Positions 12,176-23,498 of a stretch of DNA of 64,000 bases are shown one piece after another. Origin of the DNA: Hydrangea macrophylla (Eukaryota; Streptophyta; Magnoliopsida; Cornales; Hydrangeaceae); the NCBI GenBank assembly GCA_033977485.1, contig CM066995.1:46871162-46935161 (forward strand). Reading direction: 5' to 3'. The notes below the pieces were generated by a model. The model did not search any database. It was given only the letters and a program-made list of their open reading frames with translations, and was not told where the DNA came from. The position numbers and the translations under genes were made by a program. Each line of letters opens with the position of its first letter. The stretch's first letter is position 1.

Positions 12176-12283
12176 TTCGACCGGTCGAAAGGTCCAGTTC
12201 GACCGGTTGAAGACCCTCTGCCTTGAAGGACTTATGCCCAAGGGTCATTCGATCGGTTGAAGGGGACCATTCAACTGGTCGAA
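12176..12283. promoter_or_regulatory. Array of four 14-bp palindromes in the Tekay LTR
   Basis: Perfect or near-perfect dyads sit at 12176-12189 (TTCGACCGGTCGAA), 12198-12211 (TTCGACCGGTTGAA), 12248-12261 (TTCGATCGGTTGAA) and 12270-12283 (TTCAACTGGTCGAA). Centre spacing is 22, 50 and 22 bp. The core differs from the Athila arrays described below (CCGG rather than TCGA) but the arms are the same. Function is unknown. Confidence 0.6.
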
Positions 12284-12589
12284 ATGACCCCTGCATGAAA
12301 TCTTTTTCTAACCCTTCCGGAATTTATTTAAATATTTTGATTGGTTCTTAGGGTACCTTTAGGACCCTTTTTACCATAAAATCATCCGGTTCAAAATATA
12401 ATTACTTTTTCAAATTTATATGGATTTTATACCTCAAAAGGTATCGTTTCCAAAGGTTTTAAATACTCAATGTTATTGTTAGTTTTCTTTTCCGCTGCTA
12501 TTACTTTAAAGTGAATTGGAATAGCCTTGGTGGTGTGCCACGTGTCCTATTTCCACCTGTGGTGGGATAGGTCATGACGACCTAGGTCG

Positions 12590-14119
12590 AGAGAGTTCCC
12601 TGTAACTCTGGTTGAGACACTTCTTCATCTCGATCCTGTGGATAGATAAATTTTGTAAGAAAATCCACCATTGCTTGGCCCTTGATCGCTGTCCTCAGTC
12701 TATAGACGACATCAAACTCTTCTAGCTCGAATCCCCAATTTATCAGTCTACCAATGTCTCCGATCGGGATAGGATTCTATGCAGGGGCTAATCTGTGAGG
12801 ACCACTATGGCATGATCCTAGAAATAAGGTTAAAGACTGCTGCCCAAGATAATAAGGGAAAAGGCAAGCTTTTCCATGCGCAGATACCTACTCTCAGCGC
12901 CTTAGAGGGTATAGTACACTGGATACTAAACCCCATGCTATTCTCTAATCAAAGCTGAGCTAAAGGCTAACTGAGAGACTGCCAAGTACAAGTATAACTC
13001 TTTCTTTGGGGTAGGGTCGAGAGGAGAGAGGGCAAATCTAGGTGCTACTTTAGTTCTTGGAATGCACTCTTGTACTTGTCCGACTATTCAAAGGCCTTCT
13101 TGAGGATTTTGAAGAATGGTAGACACCGGTTGGTAGTTCGGAAAATAAATCTATTGAGAGCTACTACCTGACCGGCTAGACTCTGAACTTCCTTAGTAGA
13201 TCTAGGTGACTTCATGTTGATGATAGCTTGGATCTTTTCTGGATTTGCCTCAACCCCCAATCGAGTCACTATGTGCCCCAAAAATTTACCGAAGGATACA
13301 CCGAAGGCAAATTTAGCGGTCAACTTCATCTAAAACTTCTTGAGGATGCTGAAAGACTCATTCAGATATTGGAGATGGTCGCCTTTATGTTTTTTTACTA
13401 GAAGATCATCTACGTAGTCCTCCATGCTACTTCTGATCAAGGGTCAGAACATGAGGTTTACCTGACATTGATAGGTGGCACCAACATTCTTGGGGACAAA
13501 GGGCATCACTCTATAGCAATACGTCCCCTGGTCTGTGATGAAAGATGTCTTCTCTTTGTCTCCAGAGTAAATTTGGATCTGGATGTACCCAGAGTATGCA
13601 TCCATGAAGGAGAGGAGGGCATGCCCAGCTATAGCATCCACCAGGAGATCTATTTGTGACTGAGGGTAGTAGTCCTTGCAGAAGGCTTTTGTTCAAAATA
13701 GTGAAGTCTACATAAAGCCTCCACTTGCTATTATGTTTCTTAACTTGGACCACATTGGCTAGCCAGTTGAGATAATGAACTGCTCTAATTGAGTTGGCCT
13801 TCAGCAACTTCTCAACCTCTTTGCTGGCTACCTTCTGTCTTTCTGGGGCCATCCCTTTCCTTTTCTGTTTAAAGGGACAAAAGTCTAGATTAATGTTGAG
13901 TCGGTTGACTATGAACTGTAGGTCAATCACTGACATGTCTTCATGGTACCAGGTAAATACTTGTTGATTTTGTTTGATGAACTGGATAAAGTCTTCACGG
14001 AGCTTGGTCTCCAGGGGAGAACCAAAATGGATGACTCGGTCGAGGAAGTGGTCTTCGACCGAGCTCACCTCTTCCTTATCATCTCTGGTGTCCATTTCTT
14101 TGACATTCATTGATTCCAT
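12590..14119 (-). pseudogene. Tat-type reverse transcriptase and RNase H, broken
   Basis: The minus strand reads, in order, RT N-terminal blocks (FIQFIKQNQQVFTWYHEDM, NWLANVVQVKK, WRLYVDFTILNK), the palm region (LLSFMDAYSGYIQI, TSFITDQGTYCYRVMPF), the catalytic box DYVDDLLVK at about 13400 with both Asp present, and the thumb (FGVSFGKFLGHIV, GVEANPEKIQAI). An RNase H remnant follows, with WAAVF and FDVVYRLRTAIKGQ-like words, to about 12590. Frameshifts and stops (for example directly before MKLTAKFAF) inactivate it. It continues the protease at 14120-14590, and its missing end is at 4880-6310. Confidence 0.82.
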
Positions 14120-14590
14120 AAGGGCATTCTTCTGGAGGGAGTTAACATAATAGTACCGAGCAGTGGCATGGTCTCCCTATAGTATCTCGACCCCATTTGG
14201 AGTAGAAAACATAATGACGAGGTGGTAGGTTGATGCGACTGACATAGTCTGATTGAGAGTAGGCTTCCCGAGTATGACATTATAGGCGTAAGGTGCATCT
14301 ACCACCATAAAGTTGATGAGGGTTGAGGCATGCTATGGATATGTCCCCATAAGGACCTGTAATTCGATCATCCCTGAGTGGCTGTATGCTGGATCCATTG
14401 AACCTGACAAAGGGTATGACAACCCTCCGGAGCCAATCTCGAGCTATACCGAGCTGAGCGAATACTTGAGCAAAATGCATATCTGAGGAGCTACTGGTGT
14501 CTATCATCACCCTTTTGATAAAGTAATTTACGACTAAGATTGTCACCGCCAGTGGATCATCATGGGAGAAGTGTATGCCTTAGAGGTCAA
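14120..14590 (-). pseudogene. Tat-type aspartic protease region, broken
   Basis: The minus strand encodes NYFIKRVMIDTSSSSDMHF, a retropepsin-like active-site stretch in which the usual D-[TG]-G-[SA] core reads DTSS, so the conserved Gly is lost. It is followed by IPFVRFNGS and then a broken stretch leading to the RT. The protease would have cut the Gag-Pol polyprotein. The 287 bp from 14591 to 14877 probably belong to the end of gag but are too decayed to read. Confidence 0.6.
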
Positions 14591-15301
14591 CAGATGAGAA
14601 GGTGAGTGAATCTGCATAACAATGATTCAAGGAATGGATAAAGTTGACCACTGATTCATATATGAATCGAGAAGCTCACGCATATCTCTTCCAAGATGCT
14701 TATGAATCTCCACCACCTAACGTGACCCCTAGGACCACTTTGATGTTCCCAGAGGTAGGGTCTTGGTTGGCGATCGACCGATCGGGGCTGGTTATTGTTG
14801 GTGACAAACTCTGCCAAATCACCCTTCTCTATCAGTTTCTAGATGGCCATCTTGGGTTTGTAGCATTCATCAGTGTTGTGGCTAATTCGAGGTGAAAAGT
14901 GCATATTCATAACGTATTATATGGTCTTTTATGCATACCTTTATCCCCAAGTCCTTAGATTTAGGTATATTCTAATAACAACATTCTTTTTATTGTGTTA
15001 ATGCTAAAACATATGTTTATGCGTTGTTTTATAGGTATTAGAATGTAAATCAATGAAGTGGAGCTAAAGAAAGAGATTCTGGTGAAGAGAACAACGGAAG
15101 CAGCTGAGAAAACGCCAATTTTGACAATGAAGACTTCAGATTTGGAAGATTTCCCCAGAGATATGAAATGTAGATCTTTGAGATACGGTCGCGTGGCCGC
15201 AAACAGAAGGTCAATCCAAGGCCCGAGTGAAAGGTTATGGCTATTCTCCCATCGGTACGCAGAGCTATCAAAATCAGAGGAGTTCAAGCCCTTGAGCAGA
15301 G

Positions 15302-15400
15302 TTCAATCGATTGAGAGTTCGATTGATTGAACTAAGCTCGATTAATCGAACTTTATTTTCACCCAAAAGTTGCATAAACTCTGCAGGAACCCTATATATA
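15302..15400 (+). promoter_or_regulatory. LTR promoter: three palindromes and TATA box
   Basis: Dyads lie at 15302-15315 (TTCAATCGATTGAG), 15318-15331 (TTCGATTGATTGAA) and 15337-15350 (CTCGATTAATCGAA), with centres 16 and 19 bp apart. TATATATA at 15393-15400 follows 43 bp later, so transcription would begin around 15425-15430. Confidence 0.62.
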
Positions 15401-15768
15401 AGACATTTTGACGCTAGACGAAGGGAGGACGCTCTAGAATGCAGAAAATAGCAGTTTGGGGTAGTTTTAGGGTTAGATTAGGAGTAGATTAGGTTAGATT
15501 CATCTTTTTCTTCCTCTTTTTCATTAATATATTGAAGATTATTGAAGATTCAAGTGGATTTCATGATTATTACAAGTTTATTTCAGATTATTTACAGGTT
15601 TTTCTATTCCTTTATCGTATTTGATTGTTTATTGTTATAGTTGTTATGATTGTTTGGTTTTACTGTTTCTGTATTAGTTTCATTATGTTTCTGTAGTTTA
15701 GACGTTGGAAATATGTGATGAAATATTGATTCTTAGCCTCTGCCATGCAGCCTTTAGAAACCTTGGGC

Positions 15769-15888
15769 TTGATCGATCGAAGGTATTTCGATCGATCGAA
15801 CCAGAGCCATAGTCAATCGATCGAAGGCATTTCGATCGATTGAAGGATGATGATGTCCGATCGATCGAGAGCGCTTCGATCGATCGAA
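15769..15888. promoter_or_regulatory. Six-palindrome array downstream of the LTR TATA box
   Basis: Six 12-14 bp dyads related to TTCGATCGATCGAA have centres at 15774.5, 15793.5, 15818.5, 15837.5, 15862.5 and 15881.5. The spacings are exactly 19, 25, 19, 25, 19, a 44-bp period. The array begins about 370 bp downstream of the TATA box, in the transcribed part of the LTR. Confidence 0.8.
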
Positions 15889-16523
15889 CATGTTAATTCC
15901 TGAGATGATTCTTTTAAGCATTCCCTGACTTTCTATTTTAGAAATCTATCATCAAATTGTCCCAATAAGCTCAGTTTGTCATAACAGTTTTTAGAACTTA
16001 AAGCCTTAAGGCTAATTTCTTCAATGACTTTTGAAAACCACTTTGAATGCTAACACCGTTAAGAGTGCAAGTATTAACCATTGTTTTAAACCGTCTTCTA
16101 TGTATTTTAAATCACTTGTGATGATTTAGTCCTGGTCATGAAAGGGCTATTGATTCTTTATCTTTAGAAAAATACGGAATACTGAAAAGGGATGTACTCC
16201 ATAGAGCGTTAATGAATATGCATGGTAGATGGTTAGGATCAATGTGGATTCTCGTGTTTCCAACACCATTAGTTTATATGTTTAATTAGTTATGTTTCTT
16301 TATGCTTTAGTTTGTTATTCAGTTTAATTTAATTAATTAGGATTCGTAGAATCTCCACCCGTATATTTATATTTTCATTTTCTTTAGGTTATAACTTAGT
16401 AGACATTCTTCCTACTCCTTCCCTGTGGGATCGACCTGGACTTCCAGTACTATATTACTTGCACGATCACCTACACTTGGGTGTTGCACAAGAGCGCACA
16501 ACTTTTTAGTCGTGTCAAGTTTT

Positions 16524-16540
16524 TGGCACCGTTGCCGGGG
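16524..16540 (+). other. Primer binding site, tRNA-Asp type
   Basis: TGGCACCGTTGCCGGGG begins seven bases after the LTR end. It complements the 3' end of plant tRNA-Asp (CCCCGGCAACGGCG plus CCA) with one mismatch. The Athila element has the same site without the mismatch. Confidence 0.88.
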
Positions 16541-16697
16541 AAGGCAACTAGGTTAGAATTTTACTAAGTTATTTCCAAATTTTCTTACTTTTCAAAAAAT
16601 AATAATATAAAATAATAATATAAAAAAAAACTTTTGGACTTTTTCTCTCACAAGATAAATAAATAAAATTCTTATTTTTTAAAAATGTTGGGTAAAC

Positions 16698-18280
16698 ATG
16701 TCTTATCCATATTATCCTCCATACAACACAAACACCATGAATAGGTACGCGTTAGGTAATGAAAACTATCCCCCAAGTTGGCAAACACCTACATTTAACG
16801 CGCATTATCAACCCGAGTGCTACCAACCACCACAATGGGAAAACAATAGTTATAGTCCCCCATATTATCAAACGTATCAAGAATCTCCACATGGAGAGTT
16901 CTATCAATCGCAATGGGAATATAACCAAAATAATAATGTAGGATATAGTAATAGTTCCCACGATTACCAAATGTACCAAGACTTTCCCTTTGGCGAGTCT
17001 TGTCCACAAACACAATGGAAGGGGACTATCATCAGCAACAATGGGGCAAAACTTCATATGGTAATAATGAGGAGAATAACCAACAAGCATATGCTAGCCA
17101 ACTTTAGAAGACTATACCAATCCTTCAACACTACAACCTAAATTTCAAGACACTAATAATGGAATGGAATTGGAGGATAATGACGGGTGTATAATAATGT
17201 CTGAACTCCAAAACCAAACCATTGAGCATGAAGTTGTAGAACCATCTTCTCCTTAATATGCAACCCCAGACATCAACTCCTTCACTGCCTTGATAAAGTT
17301 GCACAATCTCTTTGTCCAGAGCACCTCTATAGATGACATATATAGTGAGGAGAGTTACAAGGATGAGAATGAGGTTATAAAAGATGATGAGAGTTTAGGT
17401 GATTACACGCAACTAGGAAAGGAGGAGTCCCCTGTTGACTCTACCCCTACCTTTGATAGTGACCCTAGGGAGGACATAATTGAAAAATCTAAATCCTATT
17501 TAGATTCATGTGATATTCATGAACCCTCACCTCTTTCGGCCGAAGAGGTGGTGTCACCAAGTTGCCCATCACCTATCCTCTCTATCAATCAAATCTCTCA
17601 TCCCGAGCTTGAAAGTTATGTGTACCCCAATATTGAACAAAATGAATGTGTTGTGGAAGAGGATGGTAAGGATTCTAGTACATGTTCTTCACAAAATTTT
17701 AACTTTCAAAATTCTCTGAGAGAGGACTTGGAAAATAGTAGGCCCACTTTAGATGATCTTAAACTTCAACAAGAAGCTAGTAATCTACTAGATTGCTTGA
17801 CCTTCTTAAGTAATAATGATATTGAGGCCCAAATAGATAGCTTCATCCAAGTCCAGTCCAAATCAATGTACATAGAACAGAAATCCAATTCCTATGATCA
17901 CATCTCCATAGATTCTGTTCTAGAACAAGAGGAGGGTAGTAAAACTTCATTAGAACATCACTTAGACTCTGCTCTTTATTGAACCATGGCCTCCGCCTGT
18001 TTTTGATAATAAAAAAATAGAGGCTGTTATAGAAAATACCAACACCAAAGATCTTTCCTTGATTATAATTCCTAAAAAGTGTGGTATATCTCTTATAACT
18101 GTCCCCAACAAATTTGGCAGCCATAGGTTTTGCATCATCTCCTCTGACCTTGAGCCTGGCATTAGTTGGGGGGAGTTGCAATTTTATGAGGATCCCTACA
18201 TTCTTTTCACTATTAAATTATTTCATTGGGAGAATCCTAAAAAAATTCGGTTATTAATTTATGATAAATATCTTGATTAA
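16698..18280 (+). pseudogene. Unknown ORF of the non-autonomous element (about 520 codons, broken)
   Basis: The ATG at 16698 opens a Tyr/Pro/Gln/Asn-rich segment (starting MSYPYYPPYNTN, with repeated YQ..P and QWE words), followed by an acidic middle (DDIYSEESYKDENEV, then Ser/Asp/Glu-rich to about 17980) and a more ordinary C-terminal part (IIIPKKCGISLITV to LLIYDKYLD). The reading is broken by a frameshift near 17018, a TAA at 17253 and a frameshift near 17982, but protein-like composition continues across each break. I recognise no gag, protease or pol motif. The Asn/Gln-rich start loosely resembles the C-terminal part of Athila Gag, so a Gag-derived or RNA-binding packaging protein is possible; this is inference. 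Confidence 0.55.
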
Positions 18281-20251
18281 CCGAATTTATTTATTGAGTA
18301 GTTCTATTATATTCTATTTTTCCTTGTTGCTACTAATATTTTTGTGGGTAACTTAAAAAAATTGGATATTAATGCCTCGAGGTACCATCCTTCCTTCTCT
18401 CGCTTTACTTTACATATGTCCATGTGCTTAGTTTAGAACATTGAGGACAATGTTTAGTTTTAGTTGGGGGGAGTGAGTCATTGCATGCCTCGTTTCTTTC
18501 TTTTTATGCTTTAGTGTTATATACCTGCTTAGCAGCACAAGACTCAGTAAATTAAAAAACTATCAAAAATTTTAAAATTTTTAATTTTTTTTAAAGATAT
18601 TAAAATGGTTCTTATCTTTCTCTCATAGTTAATGTAGTTAGTTATGATGCATTAATGTTACTTTCGGTATGTTATTATTATGTAATATACTATGATAGTT
18701 TGTTTACTATCTTAGTTATAGTATGTTTTATGCCTTTTAATCTTCAAACTTCTTTGAGCACATTGTGACAACCTTGTACATAGCTAAAATATATTAGTAA
18801 GCATATCTTAGGTGGCTTGAGAGACTGTAGTGGAGACTAATAACCCAAGTGAGCTTTTGTGCCATTATTTTTTTTTTTTTAGGGTTTTATAAAATTACTC
18901 TGACTTTTTGAAAAGCGGTGTAATTCGTTGAAAGTCTCAATTTTCTTCATTTTGACTGATCACTAGAAGAGAACGTTTAGGATTTACCAAAATCTAGAGC
19001 TCTTGAATTTACTGAAATGAATAATCCAATGAACTTAGAGAATGATTTAGGCCATCTTTTGACAATACACGTATAATACAGCCTTGGCCTACCTATATGT
19101 ACGTTGTTTCTTTACTTCACCTCTTGAGCTTATCATAATCGCCTTGTCTACATAATCCTAAAGTCAATACCTAACTCGAAATTAGGAGTTCAAGCCTCAA
19201 TTCATTATTTAGGAGTGATTGGGATGTGTTGTCTTGACAAGAAGTTTGGTTGTGCGAATAAGAGAAAAATGGCAAAGAAAAAGAAAAAGAAAGGCATGAA
19301 AAAAGAAAAAAAAATGCCAATGGTTGTTACCAAAGAAAAAGAAAAAATCATAATAGTAAAATGGAAGAGTGAAAAAAAAAAAAGAAAAAAAAAAGGGAAA
19401 AGAAGAGAGAGATTGGACATGTGGGGAAGTTTGAAAAATTGTAGTAGACATTCCAATCACATCCTTTGACCCAATTGAATATTACGAGCCTCTTTCTTCT
19501 TAATCGAACACCTCGTTTTCAAAGACCTAATGATGCTAGGTAAATTGGATTTGAAGTTAAGGTAATGAGAGAGTTCTCCACGGTATCTCGCTCTTCTAGT
19601 GAAAAGTATCCTTTCATGAGACTTTATGCACTAAAATGTCCGTTTTTCTATTTAGATATGAGAAGCATTAGATTCCATTCACATTTACTCTTTATAGCTT
19701 CCATATCATGAGTGATAATTATTACACCCAATTCGGAGTGATTTCATCTTGAGAGTGTAATCCCGGTAAGAGTTGAGTCAAAATGAACGTCTTGATAGTG
19801 TCTTAGGTTATGCGAGCTTTGAAATTAAAGTTTTGTATTTGGGTTGTCCATTCACACACACACTTGAAGATTAATAGGTGTGGAATATTCTAATGACTTT
19901 GATAGTAGATTAACTGTAATGTGTGTGTTGCATGGCTATGGCATACTAGAGAGTTTCATAAGATTGTTGAGCTTAAATACATTGTTAATGAAAGGAAAAT
20001 TTCTTGAAAATATTTAAATGAGAACCATTACCATAAACATGAATTTTGTGGGTAGATTCATTGTAAACCCTCACGAGACAACACTCGTCCACTAGGGGGA
20101 ACCTAAGGATTTAAAGGCTTATTGCAAAAGCTAAATGCAATCGCGATTTCTACAAAAGTGAGTTAGGATTTTTATTTTATTTTGTTTTCAATTTTTAGAG
20201 TTAAATAAACATTGATGTAGTTCGCTTCATTGCTAGGGACTAGCAACGAGC
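18281..20251 (+). other. 3' non-coding region shared with the Athila element
   Basis: There is no supported gene. A purine-rich tract (19260-19410) gives a spurious Lys-rich frame. Blocks match the reverse complement of 48100-49300 in the same order: GAACGTTTAGGATTTACC at about 18972, CACGGTATCTCGCT at about 19578, and CACGAGACAACACTCGTCCA near 20070. Confidence 0.75.
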
Positions 20252-21106
20252 TAGTTGAGGGGTGTGATTCGAGGTGAAAAGTGCATATTCATAACGTATT
20301 ACATGGTACTTTATACATACTTTTATCCCCAAGTCCCTAGATTTAGGTATATTCTAATAACAATGTTCTTTTTATTGTGTTAATGCTAAAACATATGTTT
20401 ATGCGTTGTTTTATAGGTATTAGAATGTAAATCAATGAAGTGGAGCTAAAGAAAGTGATTCTAGTGAAGAGAACAACGGAAGCAGCTGAGAAAACGCCAA
20501 TTTGACAATGAAGACTTCAGATTTGGAAGATTTTCCCAGAGATATGAAATATAGATCTTTGAGTTACGGTCGCGTGGTCGCAAACAGGAGGTCAATCCAA
20601 GGTCCGAGTGAAAAGTTATGGCCATTCTCCCATCGGTGCGTAGAGCTATCAAAATCAGAGGAGTTCAAGCCCTTGAGCAGAGTTCAATCAATTGAGAGTT
20701 CGATCGATCGAATTAAGCTCCCGGTCATGAAAGGGCTATTGATTCTTTATCTTTAGAAAAATACGGAATACTGAAAAGGGATGTACTCCATAGAGCGTTA
20801 ATGAATATGCATGGTAGATGGTTAGGATCAATGTGGATTCTCGTGTTTCCAACACCTTTAGTTTATATGTTTAATTAGTTATGTTTCTTTATGCTTTAGT
20901 TTGCTATTTAGTTTAATTTAATTAATTAGGATTCGTAGAATCTCCACCCGTATATTATTATTTTCATTTTCTTTAGGTTATAACTTAATAGACATTCGTC
21001 CTACTCCTTCCCTGTGGGATCGACCTGGACTTCCAGTACTATATTACTTGCACGATCACCTACACTTGGGTGTTGCACAAGAGCACACAACTTTTTAGTC
21101 GTGTCA
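20252..21106 (+). repeat. Polypurine tract and 3' LTR (20265-21106) with internal deletion
   Basis: AGTTGAGGGGTG ends right before TGATTCGAGG at 20265. The LTR is 842 bp against 1635 bp for the 5' copy. It lacks the part equivalent to about 15339-16128, including the TATA box and the six-palindrome array; the junction reads AAGCTCCCGGTCATG. It ends GTCGTGTCA at 21106, before the TSD. Confidence 0.88.
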
Positions 21107-21111
21107 GTGGC

Positions 21112-22691
21112 CATGATCCTTGTAGTACCAGTAATACTTGTCCCAGTTCCTCTAGTGGACCCTTCATCTTCGATGAGTTCTTGAAGAGGTTCTGTACCTC
21201 TACTATGACCATGACCTCCTGGATAGGTCAGGAGAGAGGTGTAACGATCGTTAGCACCTGATCCCAACCATTCTTTGGTTTATCTTTCCTGGGCCTCTTA
21301 CCCTTGTCTTTCTCTGGGATTTCCTGCTTCCTTTTGTTCCACGAGCGGTTGGCTTCACCATCGGGGTGGCAAATTTTGACATGACAATCTGTTTTACTGA
21401 GATAACCCCGAACACGACATGACATAGCACGATTATAGTAAAAATAGTTTGTATTATAGATGAATAGCACTCGAAACTAAAAATCAAACCCAAAGCACAC
21501 AACCCAATTAATGACACGATTATGACACGTTTAACCCGAATTGCCACCCCAATCATAGGGGTCCTAATCTTTGGTCTTAAGAAACTCTTCAGTATCTACA
21601 TATTTCCCAGCCCTCTCTATGAGTTCCCCCAAGGTCTTTGGTAGGTTTCTATGAAATGAGGAAGCGTACTTAGTGTTCTGAACTCTCAAGTAGAAGGCGA
21701 TGACGGGACTGTTTTGTCAAGATCGTAGACCTTGAGCTTTTCTTTGTTACACTGATCCACGAAGTCCTTGATGTGCTCGTTCTTCTTCTATTTAACGGTG
21801 AATAGCTACGTGTCTGGCTTCGGATTCTTGTGCATGTTGATGAACTGGCTTATGGACTACTTGCTGAGTTGCTTAAAGGTGCTTACCGAACCTGGTTTCA
21901 GCGAGTGAATTCGTTAGGTGGCTGGACCTTTTAGCGACTGGAGAAGGCCAAGTAGTAGAGTTCGTTAACACTGGTAAGAAGCATCATTTCGGATTTATAG
22001 GCCCGAACAAGGTCCATCGGGCTGCCTATTCAGTTGTATGATTCCATCTGAGGTTTTTTAAACTTTTGGGGAACAGCAAAGTTGTTGATATCCCTAGTGA
22101 ATGGGGACTCGGTATCAGTATCGATCAGGTCCTTAGCATATTTTGTATCAATGTTCTTGTCCGTGTCTCGGATCCTCTTTTCTAGCTCTCTGATGTGAGA
22201 ATAGATTCTGCCTCGTTCAGGATCCGAATAGTAAGTCAGATCGGTAGATGAGACTTTATCTTGGTCGGGCAGGGTTATCTATTGTGATTGACCCTGGGCT
22301 CGGCTATGATTGATCTGGTGCCTAAGATATCCTTGGCTCCTAGACGAAACGTCCTGAACAGATCCCCAAGTCGAGCATTCGGGCTGTTCATGAAAGACAG
22401 CATGCCTGATATTGATCACATTGCATCCTCCCTATGGGTAGGGTTGGATCTCGTATGGAGGTTGGTTCTGGGGGCCACCAGACCGCCACCTGTGCCCTCG
22501 AGGGCATTATTAGCAGGCGGGGCATTGTTCTAGATACTTACCTGAGCATTGAGTTCCTGCTGGGCCTGACACTCTCCTTCTAGAAGTTGTACAAGCATAG
22601 TAGCGATTTGTGCTAGCATTAGACCTTCTAGAACTTCTAAGACTGCCTGGGCTGTTTGTTCACCAAACTTACGACCAAACTTTTAAGCCAT
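21112..22691 (-). pseudogene. Tat-type Gag, broken
   Basis: The minus strand starts at an ATG near 22691 (MA.KFGRKFGEQTAQAV) and carries words of Tat-group Gag in order: a core with FAVPQKFKKPQMESYN near 22060, KPGSVSTFKQLS near 21890, LFTVK with NEHIKDFVDQCNKEKLKV near 21790, and a basic tail (RSWNKRKQEIPEKDKGKRPRK near 21310). Gag would form the particle that packages the element RNA. Stops and frameshifts are frequent. The C-terminal end is split off by the non-autonomous Athila insertion and lies in 14591-14877. Confidence 0.68.
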
Positions 22692-22832
22692 CTATATTTG
22701 TCAAAGGATTTGTTTTGAAGGAAATCTATCATTTTTCATAGACGATGCCGGATTTGGGCCGGATTAGGTTATGAACAGATCGCTGTGTGTATACAGTAAA
22801 TAAAATAGGGACAATGTGTTTATAAGTTCGGT

Positions 22833-23480
22833 TGATGGGAAATCATGCCAAATATAATAATAACACACCAGGATTTTTCCCCTCCTTCTGAGATTAAAGG
22901 GATTAATAGTAAATTGGTATAACTAGTAACCAAAGCAATAAATGAAAGTGACACCAATATTTGTATGTGGAAATTTGGAAAGGGAAAAACCACAGGACCA
23001 TAGTTCAAGAAAAAGCTTCCATTATGTAAAATAATGGGTTACACAAGTCTCACCTAAATGGTGGATAACAGTGATATAGAGAAAAACTAACCTCACCAAG
23101 TGACAAGGTTAGTGGATACGACACAATATATAAGGGGCTAAACAGATAGAGGATTTTCACTCTCTATCTTTTTCTATCCCTCTTCTCTCTCTATTTTTCT
23201 CACTCTTTGTGAGTTCTATCTTTTACTTCTCTTGTACCTCCATTTATAGCTGAAAAAGGTGTATGATTTTCTTATCTCTGTTCATAACCACTTACGTAGA
23301 ATAGCCGCTAATGCTGAAGGTACAGCCGCAATTTCATCTTCGTGCAACCTTTTCCTTTTTTGTTTTTCAATTCTTCACCTACTCCTTGTCTTTGTTTCAG
23401 GAAGTTTCAAAACTTGGCTAAAGAAAGAAAAGATTATAGGCATTTGGTCCCTCCTCCACATGAGTAGGGACCACCCAACA
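22833..23480 (-). repeat. 3' LTR of the copia element, with polypurine tract at 23481-23498
   Basis: Plus-strand ends are TGATGGGAAATC and GACCACCCAACA. On the minus strand a purine run (GGGAGGGGGAGATTT) abuts TGTTGGGTGG, as expected for the plus-strand primer site. Confidence 0.85.
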
Positions 23481-23498
23481 AAATCTCCCCCTCCCGAC

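Larger units (their letters stand above)
6331..12579 (+). mobile_element. Ty3 Tekay/Del-type element, 5' truncated, with 3' LTR
   Basis: Only RNase H, integrase and the 3' LTR remain. The left edge falls abruptly inside RNase H at about 6331, directly next to the Tat integrase remnant, with no 5' LTR. This suggests an illegitimate-recombination deletion after insertion. The right edge is the LTR end near 12579, where Tat RNase H coding resumes. A separate solo LTR sits inside its LTR. Confidence 0.7.
8342..12579 (+). repeat. 3' LTR of the Tekay element (about 2.2 kb, interrupted by 10103-12137)
   Basis: It starts TGTCGCACCCGTCCCGG directly after the polypurine tract. Its right end is placed near 12579 by analogy with the nested solo LTR. 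Both carry a GGTGG.GTGCCACGTGTCCTA block, and in both the CACGTG ends 35 bp before the LTR end (12539-12544 here). The terminal bases, ATGACG, are degenerate relative to the expected inverted end. Confidence 0.6.
14883..16517 (+). repeat. 5' LTR of the non-autonomous element (1635 bp)
   Basis: It starts TAATTCGAGG (TG mutated to TA; the 3' copy has TGATTCGAGG) and ends AGTCGTGTCA. It contains a TATA box (15393-15400), two palindrome arrays, and a U5 end (about 16130-16517) whose sequence aligns well with the U5 of the Athila LTR at 59432, for example GGTCATGAAAGG and CTACACTTGGGT. Confidence 0.88.
14883..21106 (+). mobile_element. Non-autonomous Athila-related LTR retrotransposon with 5-bp TSD GTGGC
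   Basis: Direct LTRs (14883-16517 and 20265-21106) are flanked by GTGGC at 14878-14882 and 21107-21111. A tRNA-Asp-type primer site follows the 5' LTR and a polypurine tract precedes the 3' LTR. The 3.7 kb interior has no gag, protease, RT or integrase; it holds one broken ORF and about 2 kb of non-coding DNA homologous to the 3' region of the Athila element at 46446-61028. Transposition must have used enzymes from another element, and Athila relatives are the obvious source. It interrupts the Tat gag. Confidence 0.88.

Noticed and set aside
15787..15800. Palindromes as heat-shock elements
   Set aside because: They contain TTC and GAA but not the nGAAnnTTCn spacing.
16524..16540. A tRNA gene
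   Set aside because: Only the complement of a tRNA 3' end is present, next to an LTR; this is a primer site.
19215..19469. Lys-rich 84-codon frame
   Set aside because: It is a translation of a purine-rich simple tract in non-coding DNA; the related Athila region has the same tract without the frame.
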